Shown here: positions 1 through 6,468 of the stretch, piece after piece | Position numbering within the stretch: position 1 is the stretch's first letter | Layout: each line of letters opens with the position of its first letter | Assembly: GCA_965603355.1 (NCBI GenBank) | Contig: CBFDCQ010000117.1 | Coordinates: 1 to 6,828, forward strand | Length of the DNA: 6,828 nt | Reading direction: 5' to 3' | DNA from: CBFDCQ01 sp965603355 | GTDB taxonomy: Bacteria; Hydrogenedentota; CAZGCA01; CBFDCQ01 | Notes under the pieces: model-generated | The model's input: the letters and a program-made list of their open reading frames with translations, nothing else | Told to the model about the DNA's origin: nothing | The model's database searches: none | Translations under genes and position numbers: made by a program

Positions 1-118
1 GCTCAGAATGACGTCCCGGTGTGTGCAGCGACTTCTTCAACACACCCACAGGCACCTATTTTGGGGAAATAGTCGGAAAGAGCAGTTCAATGAGTACTCA
101 GTTATACTTATGAACGAT
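1..118. other. Non-coding left edge, downstream of the MBL-fold gene
   Basis: No coding sequence could be supported here. Two weak inverted repeats are visible. GGTGTGT (18-24) pairs with ACACACC (40-46) around a 15-nt loop, and CTATTT (56-61) pairs with AAATAG (67-72) around a 5-nt loop. Neither is followed on the minus strand by a clear T-run, so neither is called as a terminator for the gene that ends at 119. From memory, the string around 26-46 (GCGACTTCTTCAACAC) and the first 12 bases resemble dispersed intergenic repeats seen in other bacteria. This is unverified and may be chance. Confidence 0.4.
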
Positions 119-991
119 CTACCGGGAACTTCCTGTTATTTCCTCATAGATAGCCTGGACTAATCTGGCTTCATCCTCGCTGAATGCCGCCTTGATTTCT
201 TCGAGGTTCTTTCCCTCTTCGATCAGAGACGTAACCTTTGTTTGCCGCTTTTTCATCTGGTCAATGTGGTTCTCTACGGCCTTGCGATCCGCGATGTCAC
301 TATGACCGCTGCAGAATTTTTCCGCATCCAGCGTTGCAAGCATTTTCGTGAGGGTCTTAACGTGCTCAAACGAATTGCCACCCTTATAGGAATGGATAAG
401 CTGCGGTCTTGCCAGGAAGATCTGGTCCCCGAGAAAAGCCGTCTTCCCTTCCGGGAAGTAGACGACAATATCCCCCGTCGTATGGCCAACGCCGAAATGC
501 CACAACTCCACCTTCTTCGAGCCAAGGTAGATATCCATCTTCTCGCGAAACGTCAGCGCGGGCGCGAACGGCGCCAATTCAGGCTCGTTCCATTCCGATG
601 GGCTGCCGTCTCTGGTCGCACCAAGAAGCTCTTTCCGGCAATTCTCATGAGCGATAACCGTTACGGTTTCAGGTAGGTACCGATTCCCTCCAATATGGTC
701 GCCGTCGCTGTGGGTAGCCACAAAGTATCTTATCGGTTTGCCAGTCACTCGTTTAATCGCTTCTACTGTCTGATCGACGGATTCCTCATTCATTTTGGCG
801 TCAATCAGGAGGACTCCGTTATCGCCGATGTACGCTCCTCCGTTTGCGCCGCGACCGCCTGCTACCTCGTAAAGCCTGTCGGATATCTTTACGAGTTCGA
901 CAGGCGACGCCTCTCGCCGTTGGGCAAGAGAAGCGGACGCGAGCAGAACTACAACAAGCGGGATTAGGATGAGCATGGTATTCTTCTTCAT
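119..991 (-). CDS. Exported metallo-beta-lactamase-fold hydrolase with HxDxDH metal motif
   Basis: This 290-residue protein belongs to the metallo-beta-lactamase (MBL) superfamily of metal-dependent hydrolases. Residues 1-23 (MKKN, then a Leu/Val/Ile-rich core ending ASLAQ) form a Sec signal peptide or membrane anchor, so the domain should act outside the cytoplasm. The fold is recognised by GVLLIDAKM (59-67), THSDGDHIGG (93-102), GVGHTTGD (167-174, His170), FLGDQ (186-190, Asp189) and SGHSD (228-232, His230). The central motif has Asp96 where most relatives have a second His. Flavodiiron proteins, which have HxExDH, also place an acid there. About 60 helical residues at the C-terminus follow the core. 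The ATG at 989-991 is chosen because AGGAGG (999-1004) sits 7 nt upstream and the signal peptide begins there. A GTG 12 codons earlier would put extra residues before the signal peptide. The gene has its own promoter (1050-1078). The substrate cannot be told: beta-lactamase, quinoprotein-relay and lactonase-like relatives all share this outline. Confidence 0.88.
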   Translation of the reverse strand: MKKNTMLILIPLVVVLLASASLAQRREASPVELVKISDRLYEVAGGRGANGGAYIGDNGVLLIDAKMNEESVDQTVEAIKRVTGKPIRYFVATHSDGDHIGGNRYLPETVTVIAHENCRKELLGATRDGSPSEWNEPELAPFAPALTFREKMDIYLGSKKVELWHFGVGHTTGDIVVYFPEGKTAFLGDQIFLARPQLIHSYKGGNSFEHVKTLTKMLATLDAEKFCSGHSDIADRKAVENHIDQMKKRQTKVTSLIEEGKNLEEIKAAFSEDEARLVQAIYEEITGSSR

Positions 992-1049
992 GTCGAAACC
1001 TCCTCTCAGGCTGGAAGTCAGTTCCACACATTCTTCCCGACAGATCTAG

Positions 1050-1078
1050 ATTGTAAGCTCCTGCATTCTCGTTGTCAA
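1050..1078 (-). promoter_or_regulatory. Sigma70-type promoter for the MBL-fold gene
   Basis: On the minus strand a perfect -35 box TTGACA (1073-1078) is followed after exactly 17 nt by TACAAT (1050-1055), five of six matches to the -10 consensus. The start of transcription would fall near 1043, giving a leader of about 50 nt that contains the AGGAGG ribosome site at 999-1004. The promoter starts only 5 nt from the first hairpin of the repeat cluster. No operator could be recognised. Confidence 0.75.
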
Positions 1079-1083
1079 CGTGC

Positions 1084-1108
1084 GGGCGGGTCTGAGACCC
1101 GCCCCTAC
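1084..1108 (-). repeat. REP-like element a: GTAG foot plus 10-bp stem
   Basis: Arms GGGCGGGTCT (1084-1093) and AGACCCGCCC (1095-1104) are perfectly complementary around a single base. On the minus strand the stem is preceded directly by GTAG (1105-1108). GTAG abutting a G-rich hairpin is the layout of REP sequences processed by RAYT transposases. It lies immediately upstream of the MBL-gene promoter, so it is not a terminator for that gene. It has no T-run and so is unlikely to terminate the upstream transcript efficiently. Confidence 0.7.
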
Positions 1109-1124
1109 TTTTGCCACAGAGATC
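1096..1124. repeat. 29-nt direct repeat, copy 1
   Basis: Positions 1096-1124 match 1246-1274 over 29 nt with one difference (g1101 versus a1251). The unit carries one arm and the GTAG foot of element a, then TTTTGCCACAGAGATC. Copy 1 belongs to an intact hairpin; copy 2 does not. The two copies start 150 nt apart. Confidence 0.85.
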
Positions 1125-1126
1125 AT

Positions 1127-1177
1127 AAAGGGCAGGGAAAAGGGAGAAGGGAAAAGAGGGCAGGGGAAAGGGGGAAG
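1127..1177. repeat. Polypurine (G/A) tract
   Basis: Of 51 consecutive bases, all but two (c1133 and c1161) are purines on the plus strand, arranged as repeated runs of three to five G separated by A-rich spacers. The tract could form a G-quadruplex or triplex, or it may simply be low-complexity intergenic DNA. It lies between the two copies of the 29-nt direct repeat, upstream of the MBL-gene promoter on the transcribed strand. There is no coding potential. Confidence 0.7.
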
Positions 1178-1206
1178 TGCGATGTCAGTTCTTTTGACCT
1201 CCTCCA

Positions 1207-1230
1207 GGCAGACAAGAATGTCCGCCCCAC
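1207..1230 (-). repeat. REP-like element g: GTGG foot plus 8-bp stem
   Basis: GGCAGACA (1207-1214) and TGTCCGCC (1219-1226) pair around AGAA with one G-T wobble. On the minus strand the stem is preceded without a gap by GTGG (1227-1230), a one-base variant of the GTAG foot of the neighbouring elements. It may be a diverged member of the same family, so confidence is lower than for the GTAG members. Confidence 0.5.
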
Positions 1231-1245
1231 TGTGGAAGTTCCGCT

Positions 1246-1274
1246 GACCCACCCCTACTTTTGCCACAGAGATC
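1246..1274. repeat. 29-nt direct repeat, copy 2, with an orphan half REP
   Basis: This is the second copy of the unit at 1096-1124, with one mismatch. It keeps the minus-strand GTAG foot (1255-1258) and the first arm beginning GGGTGGGTC, but the complementary arm that completes the hairpin in copy 1 is absent. What follows instead on the minus strand is unrelated sequence leading into the GTGG-footed hairpin. This looks like a partial duplication or a truncated element. Confidence 0.75.
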
Positions 1275-1289
1275 TAGAGGGCTTTGACC

Positions 1290-1313
1290 GTAGGGGCAGG
1301 GCATGCCCTGCCC
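1290..1313 (+). repeat. REP-like element b1: GTAG foot plus 20-bp perfect palindrome
   Basis: GTAG (1290-1293) is followed directly by the perfect 20-base palindrome at 1294-1313 (gggcagggcatgccctgccc). As a hairpin it would have an 8-bp stem and a 4-base loop. It is on the plus strand and ends one base before element b2, which faces it on the other strand. The two together form an inverted pair like a bacterial interspersed mosaic element. Confidence 0.7.
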
Positions 1314-1314
1314 T

Positions 1315-1359
1315 GGGCGAGGCTCACCCCGGCGAGTCTTCGACGTGCCTCGCCCCTAC
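1315..1359 (-). repeat. REP-like element b2: GTAG foot, 9-bp stem, long loop
   Basis: GGGCGAGGC (1315-1323) and GCCTCGCCC (1347-1355) are perfectly complementary around a 23-nt loop. On the minus strand GTAG (1356-1359) abuts the stem. Together with b1 it makes a 70-nt unit with a GTAG foot at each outer end. The long loop distinguishes it from its neighbours. Confidence 0.65.
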
Positions 1360-1382
1360 TGAAATACCCGACCGCATATGAC

Positions 1383-1405
1383 GACGGGCAAGATGCCCGT
1401 CCTAC
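1383..1405 (-). repeat. REP-like element c: GTAG foot plus 8-bp stem, 3-nt loop
   Basis: GACGGGCA (1383-1390) and TGCCCGTC (1394-1401) pair perfectly around AGA. On the minus strand GTAG (1402-1405) precedes the stem with no gap. The stem sequence differs from those of its neighbours while the foot-plus-hairpin layout is kept, which argues that structure rather than sequence is conserved. Confidence 0.7.
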
Positions 1406-1450
1406 CTGAAGGATATCCACCATGCGGGTCTCCGATATCTCGATCACTTT

Positions 1451-1475
1451 GTAGGGGAGGGTCTTGTACCCTCCC
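1451..1475 (+). repeat. REP-like element d: GTAG foot plus 8-bp stem, 5-nt loop
   Basis: GTAG (1451-1454) is followed directly by GGGAGGGT (1455-1462), the loop CTTGT and ACCCTCCC (1468-1475). It is on the plus strand and faces element e on the minus strand, so d and e form a second inverted pair. No T-run follows on either strand. Confidence 0.7.
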
Positions 1476-1509
1476 GTTGCGTGTTGCCAGTTCGTGTCCT
1501 GCGCCGGAC

Positions 1510-1534
1510 GGGAGCCCACGAGAGGCTCCCCTAC
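1510..1534 (-). repeat. REP-like element e: GTAG foot plus 7-bp stem, 7-nt loop
   Basis: GGGAGCC (1510-1516) and GGCTCCC (1524-1530) pair around CACGAGA. GTAG (1531-1534 on the minus strand) abuts the stem. It lies 22 nt downstream of the stop codon of the large GH38-like gene. That position would suit mRNA 3'-end stabilisation, as is known for REP sequences of enterobacteria. It lacks the T-run of an intrinsic terminator. Confidence 0.65.
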
Positions 1535-1556
1535 ATGTTTGGGGGCGGGTGGGGAT

Positions 1557-4500
1557 CTACGGTGTACGGAGGAGGCCGGGTACGGGCATGTACTCGACGT
1601 GACCGTTGTAAGAGAGTTTGGCAATCGCCCAGAATCCTTGTGACGCGTCCTCCGACGCTGTTATGTCGAAGCTGAGGTTGAGCTGCTGGCCGCCGGGTAT
1701 CGCGAACGGTATGCTCCTGGGCGTAACGGCGAGAATCGAGAACCTGTCCACCTCGTCGGGCGCCCACGCCTCGATCGGCGTGATCATGTCCACCTGCCCT
1801 TCAATCGTATCGCCGTTCGGGTTGTCGAGGACGACGATTATGCTGTCACCGGCATTTTCGACGTCCGCATCGAGCGTCACGTCGCCGATCTCGAGCACAT
1901 CCTGATACACCTGTCCATCGTGCTCGGTGCGGGCTTTGATGAGACCGGCACGCTCGCCTGTCGGAAGCGTTATAACCGCCGCCTGCGTTATCTGGCCGCC
2001 GGGCGGCACTTTGTACGCGAACTCCGCCGGTATGGCCCGCCATGTTGCCGGCGTGATTATGCTGGCCTTGCCTGACACCTCCATGTCGGCATAATCGTTC
2101 GTTATGTTGACGGTAATTTTGCTGACCGTGGCACCGCTCCGGTCGATACCGGCTGCCAGATCCGCACCGCCGTCCACGGTGATGTTCACGGGGGCATAAC
2201 CGATGGGAGCGGCCCCGGCGTTGTTCCTCCAGAAGCGCGTATAGATCGGCTGAGCCGGCTCTTTGTCGCGCGCAAGAGCGTGTCTGGTTACCGCGGGTAT
2301 CGCGCTCGCGGGCACGATGCTGTACGTCTGTATGGAGAAAGGTCCGACGGTATCGCTGAGCGTGTTCTCGCCGGACTGGACCCTTCCGGTATCATTCTCG
2401 AGCAGGTCGAGGCGCGCGGCGGTCGATATGGGTGTGTAGAACGTTATCTTACCTTCCGCCTCGGAGCCGGTCGCCTCGTACAGCCGGACTACGACACCGT
2501 CCTCACGGGCGTCGATCGGCCTGTTCTGAAGCGCGGCGGTCGGATCGCCTTTCGGTTTTAGCATCGTCACTACCAGATTATCCGGTTCCACCTCCAGAAA
2601 GCTCGTTTCGGACGGCAGAGTGCCGGTATGAATCTCGGCCGCCGTGCCGATCAGAGGATTGTTGAACTCGTACCCGAACCTGTACGTGCGCGCATCGACC
2701 CAGTTGCCCGCGTGCGGATAAACGGCGTACGGGAACACGTGCGTCTTCCATTCCGGCACGAATGTGAACGGCAGGGCGTCCGGTTGCGCCCATTCGGTCC
2801 CTGGCCACGACGCGGTATGCATCAGCGCCATTGCCAGCGTGCCGTCGTTCTCGATGCTGTTCAGGACGCTGCCGATGTTGGCTATCGCAAGACCGTTCCG
2901 TTCGAGATGAGACATGTCCTCCGTCAGATTCGCGTCCGCCGGCAGGGAGATCACGGAATCCTCCGCGAGATCGCCGATGAGCTGGTCAACGGCCTTCCGG
3001 AGACCGTTGGCGTCCGTCCCGGCGACTATCAGCACAGGCAGCGGCTCCCATCCTTCCGGCACGCCTTCATCCTCGAGGAACATGTAATCGTACCCCTGGC
3101 CGGCCAACCGGTCCTCAAAACCCTTCCTCCTCTCCGGCGTCATCTCCGCAAGAAGTCCCGCTGTGTAGTCGTTCTCCGTGGGGTTACCCAGCGCGATGCG
3201 GAAGGATGTGCCGTACGGGATGTCCTCGTTCATATCCGCCGGCTGCGTAGAATCCTCGTAAGGCAGGTTACGCCGTCTCTCTATGTCTCCATCATCGTAC
3301 CAGGGCGTGCAGAATATTCCTTTCTTTATCAGACTGTCCTGGAGGTCGAGCGCGGCATCGCGCGTCGCGTCATCGTGCGGGACGACCAGGGTCACCATCC
3401 CGATAGGGACACTGCCGCCATCTTCGCCGAAATCAATGATACCGCTGTAGCTGGCATCGAGCCATCGGTACGCGCATCTCAGACCGGTGCCGGAGTAGTT
3501 GTTCGCCTGCAACGTTCGGTGGTCCATGTACCCGCTGCTGCGCTTTCCCACGACCGCGCCGAACCGCTCCTCGAAGACAGGCACCGATTTGGCCAGGTTT
3601 GCGGGGAAACCCACCATGAACATCTCTCCTTCGCCCGCGTAATCGACTATACGCGTGATGAAATCTATCCGGCGCACGCCCTTGTAGAGGGTAATCTCCT
3701 GCACACGTTTGCAGTTGCGCATATCGCCCTCGATGATGAGACGGGATCTGACGGGACCGCTCTCGACGCGCACGCGGGCAGGGAAGTTGCGCGAAGAGCT
3801 CTTGCCGCCTGTCGTGTAGATCTCCAGCGATGGTTCCTGCCGCATCATATCCTCGTCGAGCGCGACGATCTCGTTGGCGGGCGCGCCTCCCGGCTTGACG
3901 TACTCCTTACCGGCCTCCTTGTCAACGAGACTTACGATACCGCCGCCCTGTTGCGGGTCAACGTTGAGGGAGAAGTAGTCATTCTCAATCGAGACGCCCT
4001 CCGCGATCGTCAGTTCGGGCAGCGAGGAATCTCCGGTCACATAATAGGTCTTGTAGCCGAGGGAAGGCACATCTTCCGCAACAAATATGAGCGTGGCACC
4101 GGTTATCTGTCCGTCAGCTTGCCGTTCGACCTGTTCAACCTCGAACGGTACCTGTTCTCCGTCGGAATCAACCAGCGCGAGGCCTTCCGGTCCGTCATCG
4201 AACGTCATCTGCACGGCGCAATGGTCCGTCCTCGTCCAGGATGACGGATTGAACACAACGACTGCGCGCGTATCGTCGGATGGAGCGTTTTGCGCTGTGT
4301 TAACCGACTCGGCGATGTATGAGACGGAGTTACGCAGAACCTCCGTGCCGAGCTCTATGGCCTCGCGGTACCCCGCCATCAGGTCGAGATAGGCCCGGTC
4401 GGACGTCGCGCCGGCGAGTGCGTCGTGACGCTGCGCGAACAGCACTTGCCTCCACGCTTTGTCGAGGGCCCTGTCGGGGTATGTGGCGCCCATGAGATTG

Positions 4501-6425
4501 GCGATGGTTGCAAAACTCGACCCGTTAACGAGCAGGTTCTCGGCTACTCTGTTGGCGCTCTTGAGATCGGCGCGTGAGAGGCCGCTTCCCTGATGGTAGT
4601 AGCTCGCATCCCGCGCCGTGACAGGCAGACCGGCTTTGTTATCGCTCAGATCGGCCTGTAGCGAATCGAAATAGAGTTCGGCACCGCTGCCTGACACGAT
4701 GATTGGCGGACGAAAATCCGCCAGGTCGGTACACTTGCCCGCAAACCAGGATGTCAGCGCATTGAGGTCCCCCGCGTCGAACCTCACGTCCGCGTTCAGA
4801 CCGAGGCTCTCCTGCTCGCTGAGCCTTGCGTAAAGCCGGCGCCTCAGGTCAAGCTCGTCCGAGGATAGTATACTTTCGGCGACCTGTTTATACGGCAGTT
4901 TCGTACCGTCGAGGCCCTGTTGCAGAAAAACGGGCGGGAATCCCCTCGGGGTCCTCGATAGCATGAGTCCGGTGTAGCCGGATTTTGCGAGTATCTGCGG
5001 CAGCTGGGCGCAATAACCGAACGCGTCCTGCGATATGTACACACCGGCCTTGTCGCCGAGAATCCTTTCGTGGAACAGATGTCCGTAGAGGATGTTCTTG
5101 ATGAACGCCTCGCCGCCTGCGAGCTTCGTCGGCGTCTCATTGTAAGCGCCTCCGGTTGAGAGACGCCCTTCCGCGACCAGCTTGCGCAGGTACTCGCGTC
5201 TACTGGGGTGCGTGTCGTAGAAGATCTTCAGATACGGCAGCTCCGCGAGGTACAGGCCGTACGCCGGGTCCGCTTCAGTCATGAGCATGCCCTGCTCGGC
5301 GCCTGACATCAAAGCGGCCGCGCAGTCACGCTGGTCCTTTGCCGATGCGCGATCGGGTCGGAATCCGGGAACAAGGAACACCTTTTTCTCGGGAGGCGGT
5401 ATACGCCCGCCCGTGAAACTGAACGGGATGTTCATGCGCTGTCTGCCCACCATCAGTGTTGCTTTGGCATCGATCTCGGACCCGGCCATCTCCTCGGATA
5501 AGGGGAAGCTCAGCAGGACGGTTCGCAGCTCGTTCGGTTCGATTGAAACCGGTGGCGCAATGTCGCCGGCGTCCGTGGCGGTCAACTCCGCCGACAAATG
5601 CATGTCGGTCACCGGGTCGGCGGAACCGTTGTATAACGTGACGCCGACCTCCTGACGCGCAATGTCTCCCGAACCACGGAAATAGCCTGTCGCTTCAGGC
5701 TCGCCGATCACGCCGACGCCCGTGGTTCCTATCCCCGTAAACGATGCCACGTCCAAACTGAAGGCCAGACCGCTGCTCTCACCGAGCAGTTTTGTCGAGA
5801 GCGAGAAACTTTGCCGCACCTCCTGTTCCGTCCTTTGCGTAACGCGCGCCATCTCCGAGAATCTGACACCGCCGAACTTTATCAGCAGCAGGTTGAACCC
5901 ACGCGGCATCTGTATCAGAAAGCTGTCGGAACCCGCGGTCGGTTCTATGATCTCATGGTTGAACCAGACCTTGACACCGCTCGGCGTCTGCAAGTCGAGA
6001 TACGCCGTGCGGTCGGCCGAAACTCCTATATAGCAGGCCGCGTAGATGATGCCGGCTGAGGAGTTCGGGTAGGAATCTCCAAGGTCCACGAGAGACGAAT
6101 CGGCCGTCAGACTTTCCCAGACCGCTTGCGCGTCCGGCGCGGCCGGATTGGAGTGCAGCAGACCGCGACGCGGCTCGATCAGGTTTTCAGGTGCGACCTC
6201 CTGCAGGAAATCGGTGTCGGTGACAGGCGGGCGCCCCTGCCAAAGTGCGTTCGCCAACGTCTCATCGCCACCGGACGGAAACGGGCCGCAAATGAGCCAC
6301 TCCTCGACGTATCCCTTAGAGAGTGCCGGCTCAATATCGTTCACGACTATGTTCTGCGCGCCGGCCGGTTGCGGCAAGCAGACAAAGCCCAATACCAGAA
6401 CGGAGATCAACGCAACGATCCGCAT
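1557..6425 (-). CDS. Giant exported GH38 (alpha-mannosidase)-like multidomain protein with altered zinc site
   Basis: This 1622-residue protein starts with a Sec signal peptide (1-23, ending AGA-Q), so it should act in the periplasm or outside the cell. Residues about 40-205 hold a beta-sandwich with WLICGPFP (43-50) and VKVWFNHEII (151-160), as in carbohydrate-binding modules of large bacterial hydrolases. An Ig-like domain follows (about 215-340). Residues 348-700 match the GH38 alpha-mannosidase catalytic and middle domains: GRLSTGGAYNE (420-430), SQDAFGYCAQLPQIL (465-479, nucleophile Asp467) and QRHDALAGAT (665-674, the family's HHDAITGT). The beta-rich GH38 C-terminal domain spans about 710-1370 (VVVFNPSSW, GGIVSLVDKEAGKEY, FPYAVYPHAGNW, VVVRLYEATG). 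Two related beta-sandwich repeats close the protein. The usual HSHND zinc motif is replaced by GFRPD (354-358), and no His occurs between 348 and 405, so activity is uncertain. The ATG is supported by GGAGGG 5 nt upstream (6431-6436). It lies 43 nt behind the DUF2905 gene, probably cotranscribed. GH38-scaffold assignment is firm; mannosidase activity is inferred. Confidence 0.88.
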   Translation of the reverse strand: MRIVALISVLVLGFVCLPQPAGAQNIVVNDIEPALSKGYVEEWLICGPFPSGGDETLANALWQGRPPVTDTDFLQEVAPENLIEPRRGLLHSNPAAPDAQAVWESLTADSSLVDLGDSYPNSSAGIIYAACYIGVSADRTAYLDLQTPSGVKVWFNHEIIEPTAGSDSFLIQMPRGFNLLLIKFGGVRFSEMARVTQRTEQEVRQSFSLSTKLLGESSGLAFSLDVASFTGIGTTGVGVIGEPEATGYFRGSGDIARQEVGVTLYNGSADPVTDMHLSAELTATDAGDIAPPVSIEPNELRTVLLSFPLSEEMAGSEIDAKATLMVGRQRMNIPFSFTGGRIPPPEKKVFLVPGFRPDRASAKDQRDCAAALMSGAEQGMLMTEADPAYGLYLAELPYLKIFYDTHPSRREYLRKLVAEGRLSTGGAYNETPTKLAGGEAFIKNILYGHLFHERILGDKAGVYISQDAFGYCAQLPQILAKSGYTGLMLSRTPRGFPPVFLQQGLDGTKLPYKQVAESILSSDELDLRRRLYARLSEQESLGLNADVRFDAGDLNALTSWFAGKCTDLADFRPPIIVSGSGAELYFDSLQADLSDNKAGLPVTARDASYYHQGSGLSRADLKSANRVAENLLVNGSSFATIANLMGATYPDRALDKAWRQVLFAQRHDALAGATSDRAYLDLMAGYREAIELGTEVLRNSVSYIAESVNTAQNAPSDDTRAVVVFNPSSWTRTDHCAVQMTFDDGPEGLALVDSDGEQVPFEVEQVERQADGQITGATLIFVAEDVPSLGYKTYYVTGDSSLPELTIAEGVSIENDYFSLNVDPQQGGGIVSLVDKEAGKEYVKPGGAPANEIVALDEDMMRQEPSLEIYTTGGKSSSRNFPARVRVESGPVRSRLIIEGDMRNCKRVQEITLYKGVRRIDFITRIVDYAGEGEMFMVGFPANLAKSVPVFEERFGAVVGKRSSGYMDHRTLQANNYSGTGLRCAYRWLDASYSGIIDFGEDGGSVPIGMVTLVVPHDDATRDAALDLQDSLIKKGIFCTPWYDDGDIERRRNLPYEDSTQPADMNEDIPYGTSFRIALGNPTENDYTAGLLAEMTPERRKGFEDRLAGQGYDYMFLEDEGVPEGWEPLPVLIVAGTDANGLRKAVDQLIGDLAEDSVISLPADANLTEDMSHLERNGLAIANIGSVLNSIENDGTLAMALMHTASWPGTEWAQPDALPFTFVPEWKTHVFPYAVYPHAGNWVDARTYRFGYEFNNPLIGTAAEIHTGTLPSETSFLEVEPDNLVVTMLKPKGDPTAALQNRPIDAREDGVVVRLYEATGSEAEGKITFYTPISTAARLDLLENDTGRVQSGENTLSDTVGPFSIQTYSIVPASAIPAVTRHALARDKEPAQPIYTRFWRNNAGAAPIGYAPVNITVDGGADLAAGIDRSGATVSKITVNITNDYADMEVSGKASIITPATWRAIPAEFAYKVPPGGQITQAAVITLPTGERAGLIKARTEHDGQVYQDVLEIGDVTLDADVENAGDSIIVVLDNPNGDTIEGQVDMITPIEAWAPDEVDRFSILAVTPRSIPFAIPGGQQLNLSFDITASEDASQGFWAIAKLSYNGHVEYMPVPGLLRTP

Positions 6426-6468
6426 GACTACCCTCCAAATAGGTCAGGACAACAAGAAACTCTCCGCA

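Noticed and set aside
992..1027. GTG start 12 codons upstream of the chosen MBL-gene start
   Set aside because: It would place a polar segment before the signal peptide, whereas the ATG at 989-991 has AGGAGG at a 7-nt spacing.
1084..1534. Hairpins as intrinsic terminators for the GH38-like gene
   Set aside because: None is followed by a T-run on the minus strand, and the GTAG foot with mixed orientation fits REP-like elements better.
1084..1534. CRISPR array
   Set aside because: The repeats are self-complementary hairpins with different sequences and irregular spacing, not identical repeats with uniform spacers, and there are no cas genes.
1274..1624. Open frames of 60-116 codons in the repeat cluster on both strands
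   Set aside because: They cross several hairpins, are low in complexity, have no ribosome site and match no family pattern. They are explained by the stop-poor GC-rich repeats.
2628..4244. A 538-codon open frame on the plus strand
   Set aside because: It lies entirely antisense to the GH38-like gene, is very rich in Arg and His, shows no recognisable domain, and has no ribosome site. It is the usual mirror frame of a GC-rich gene.
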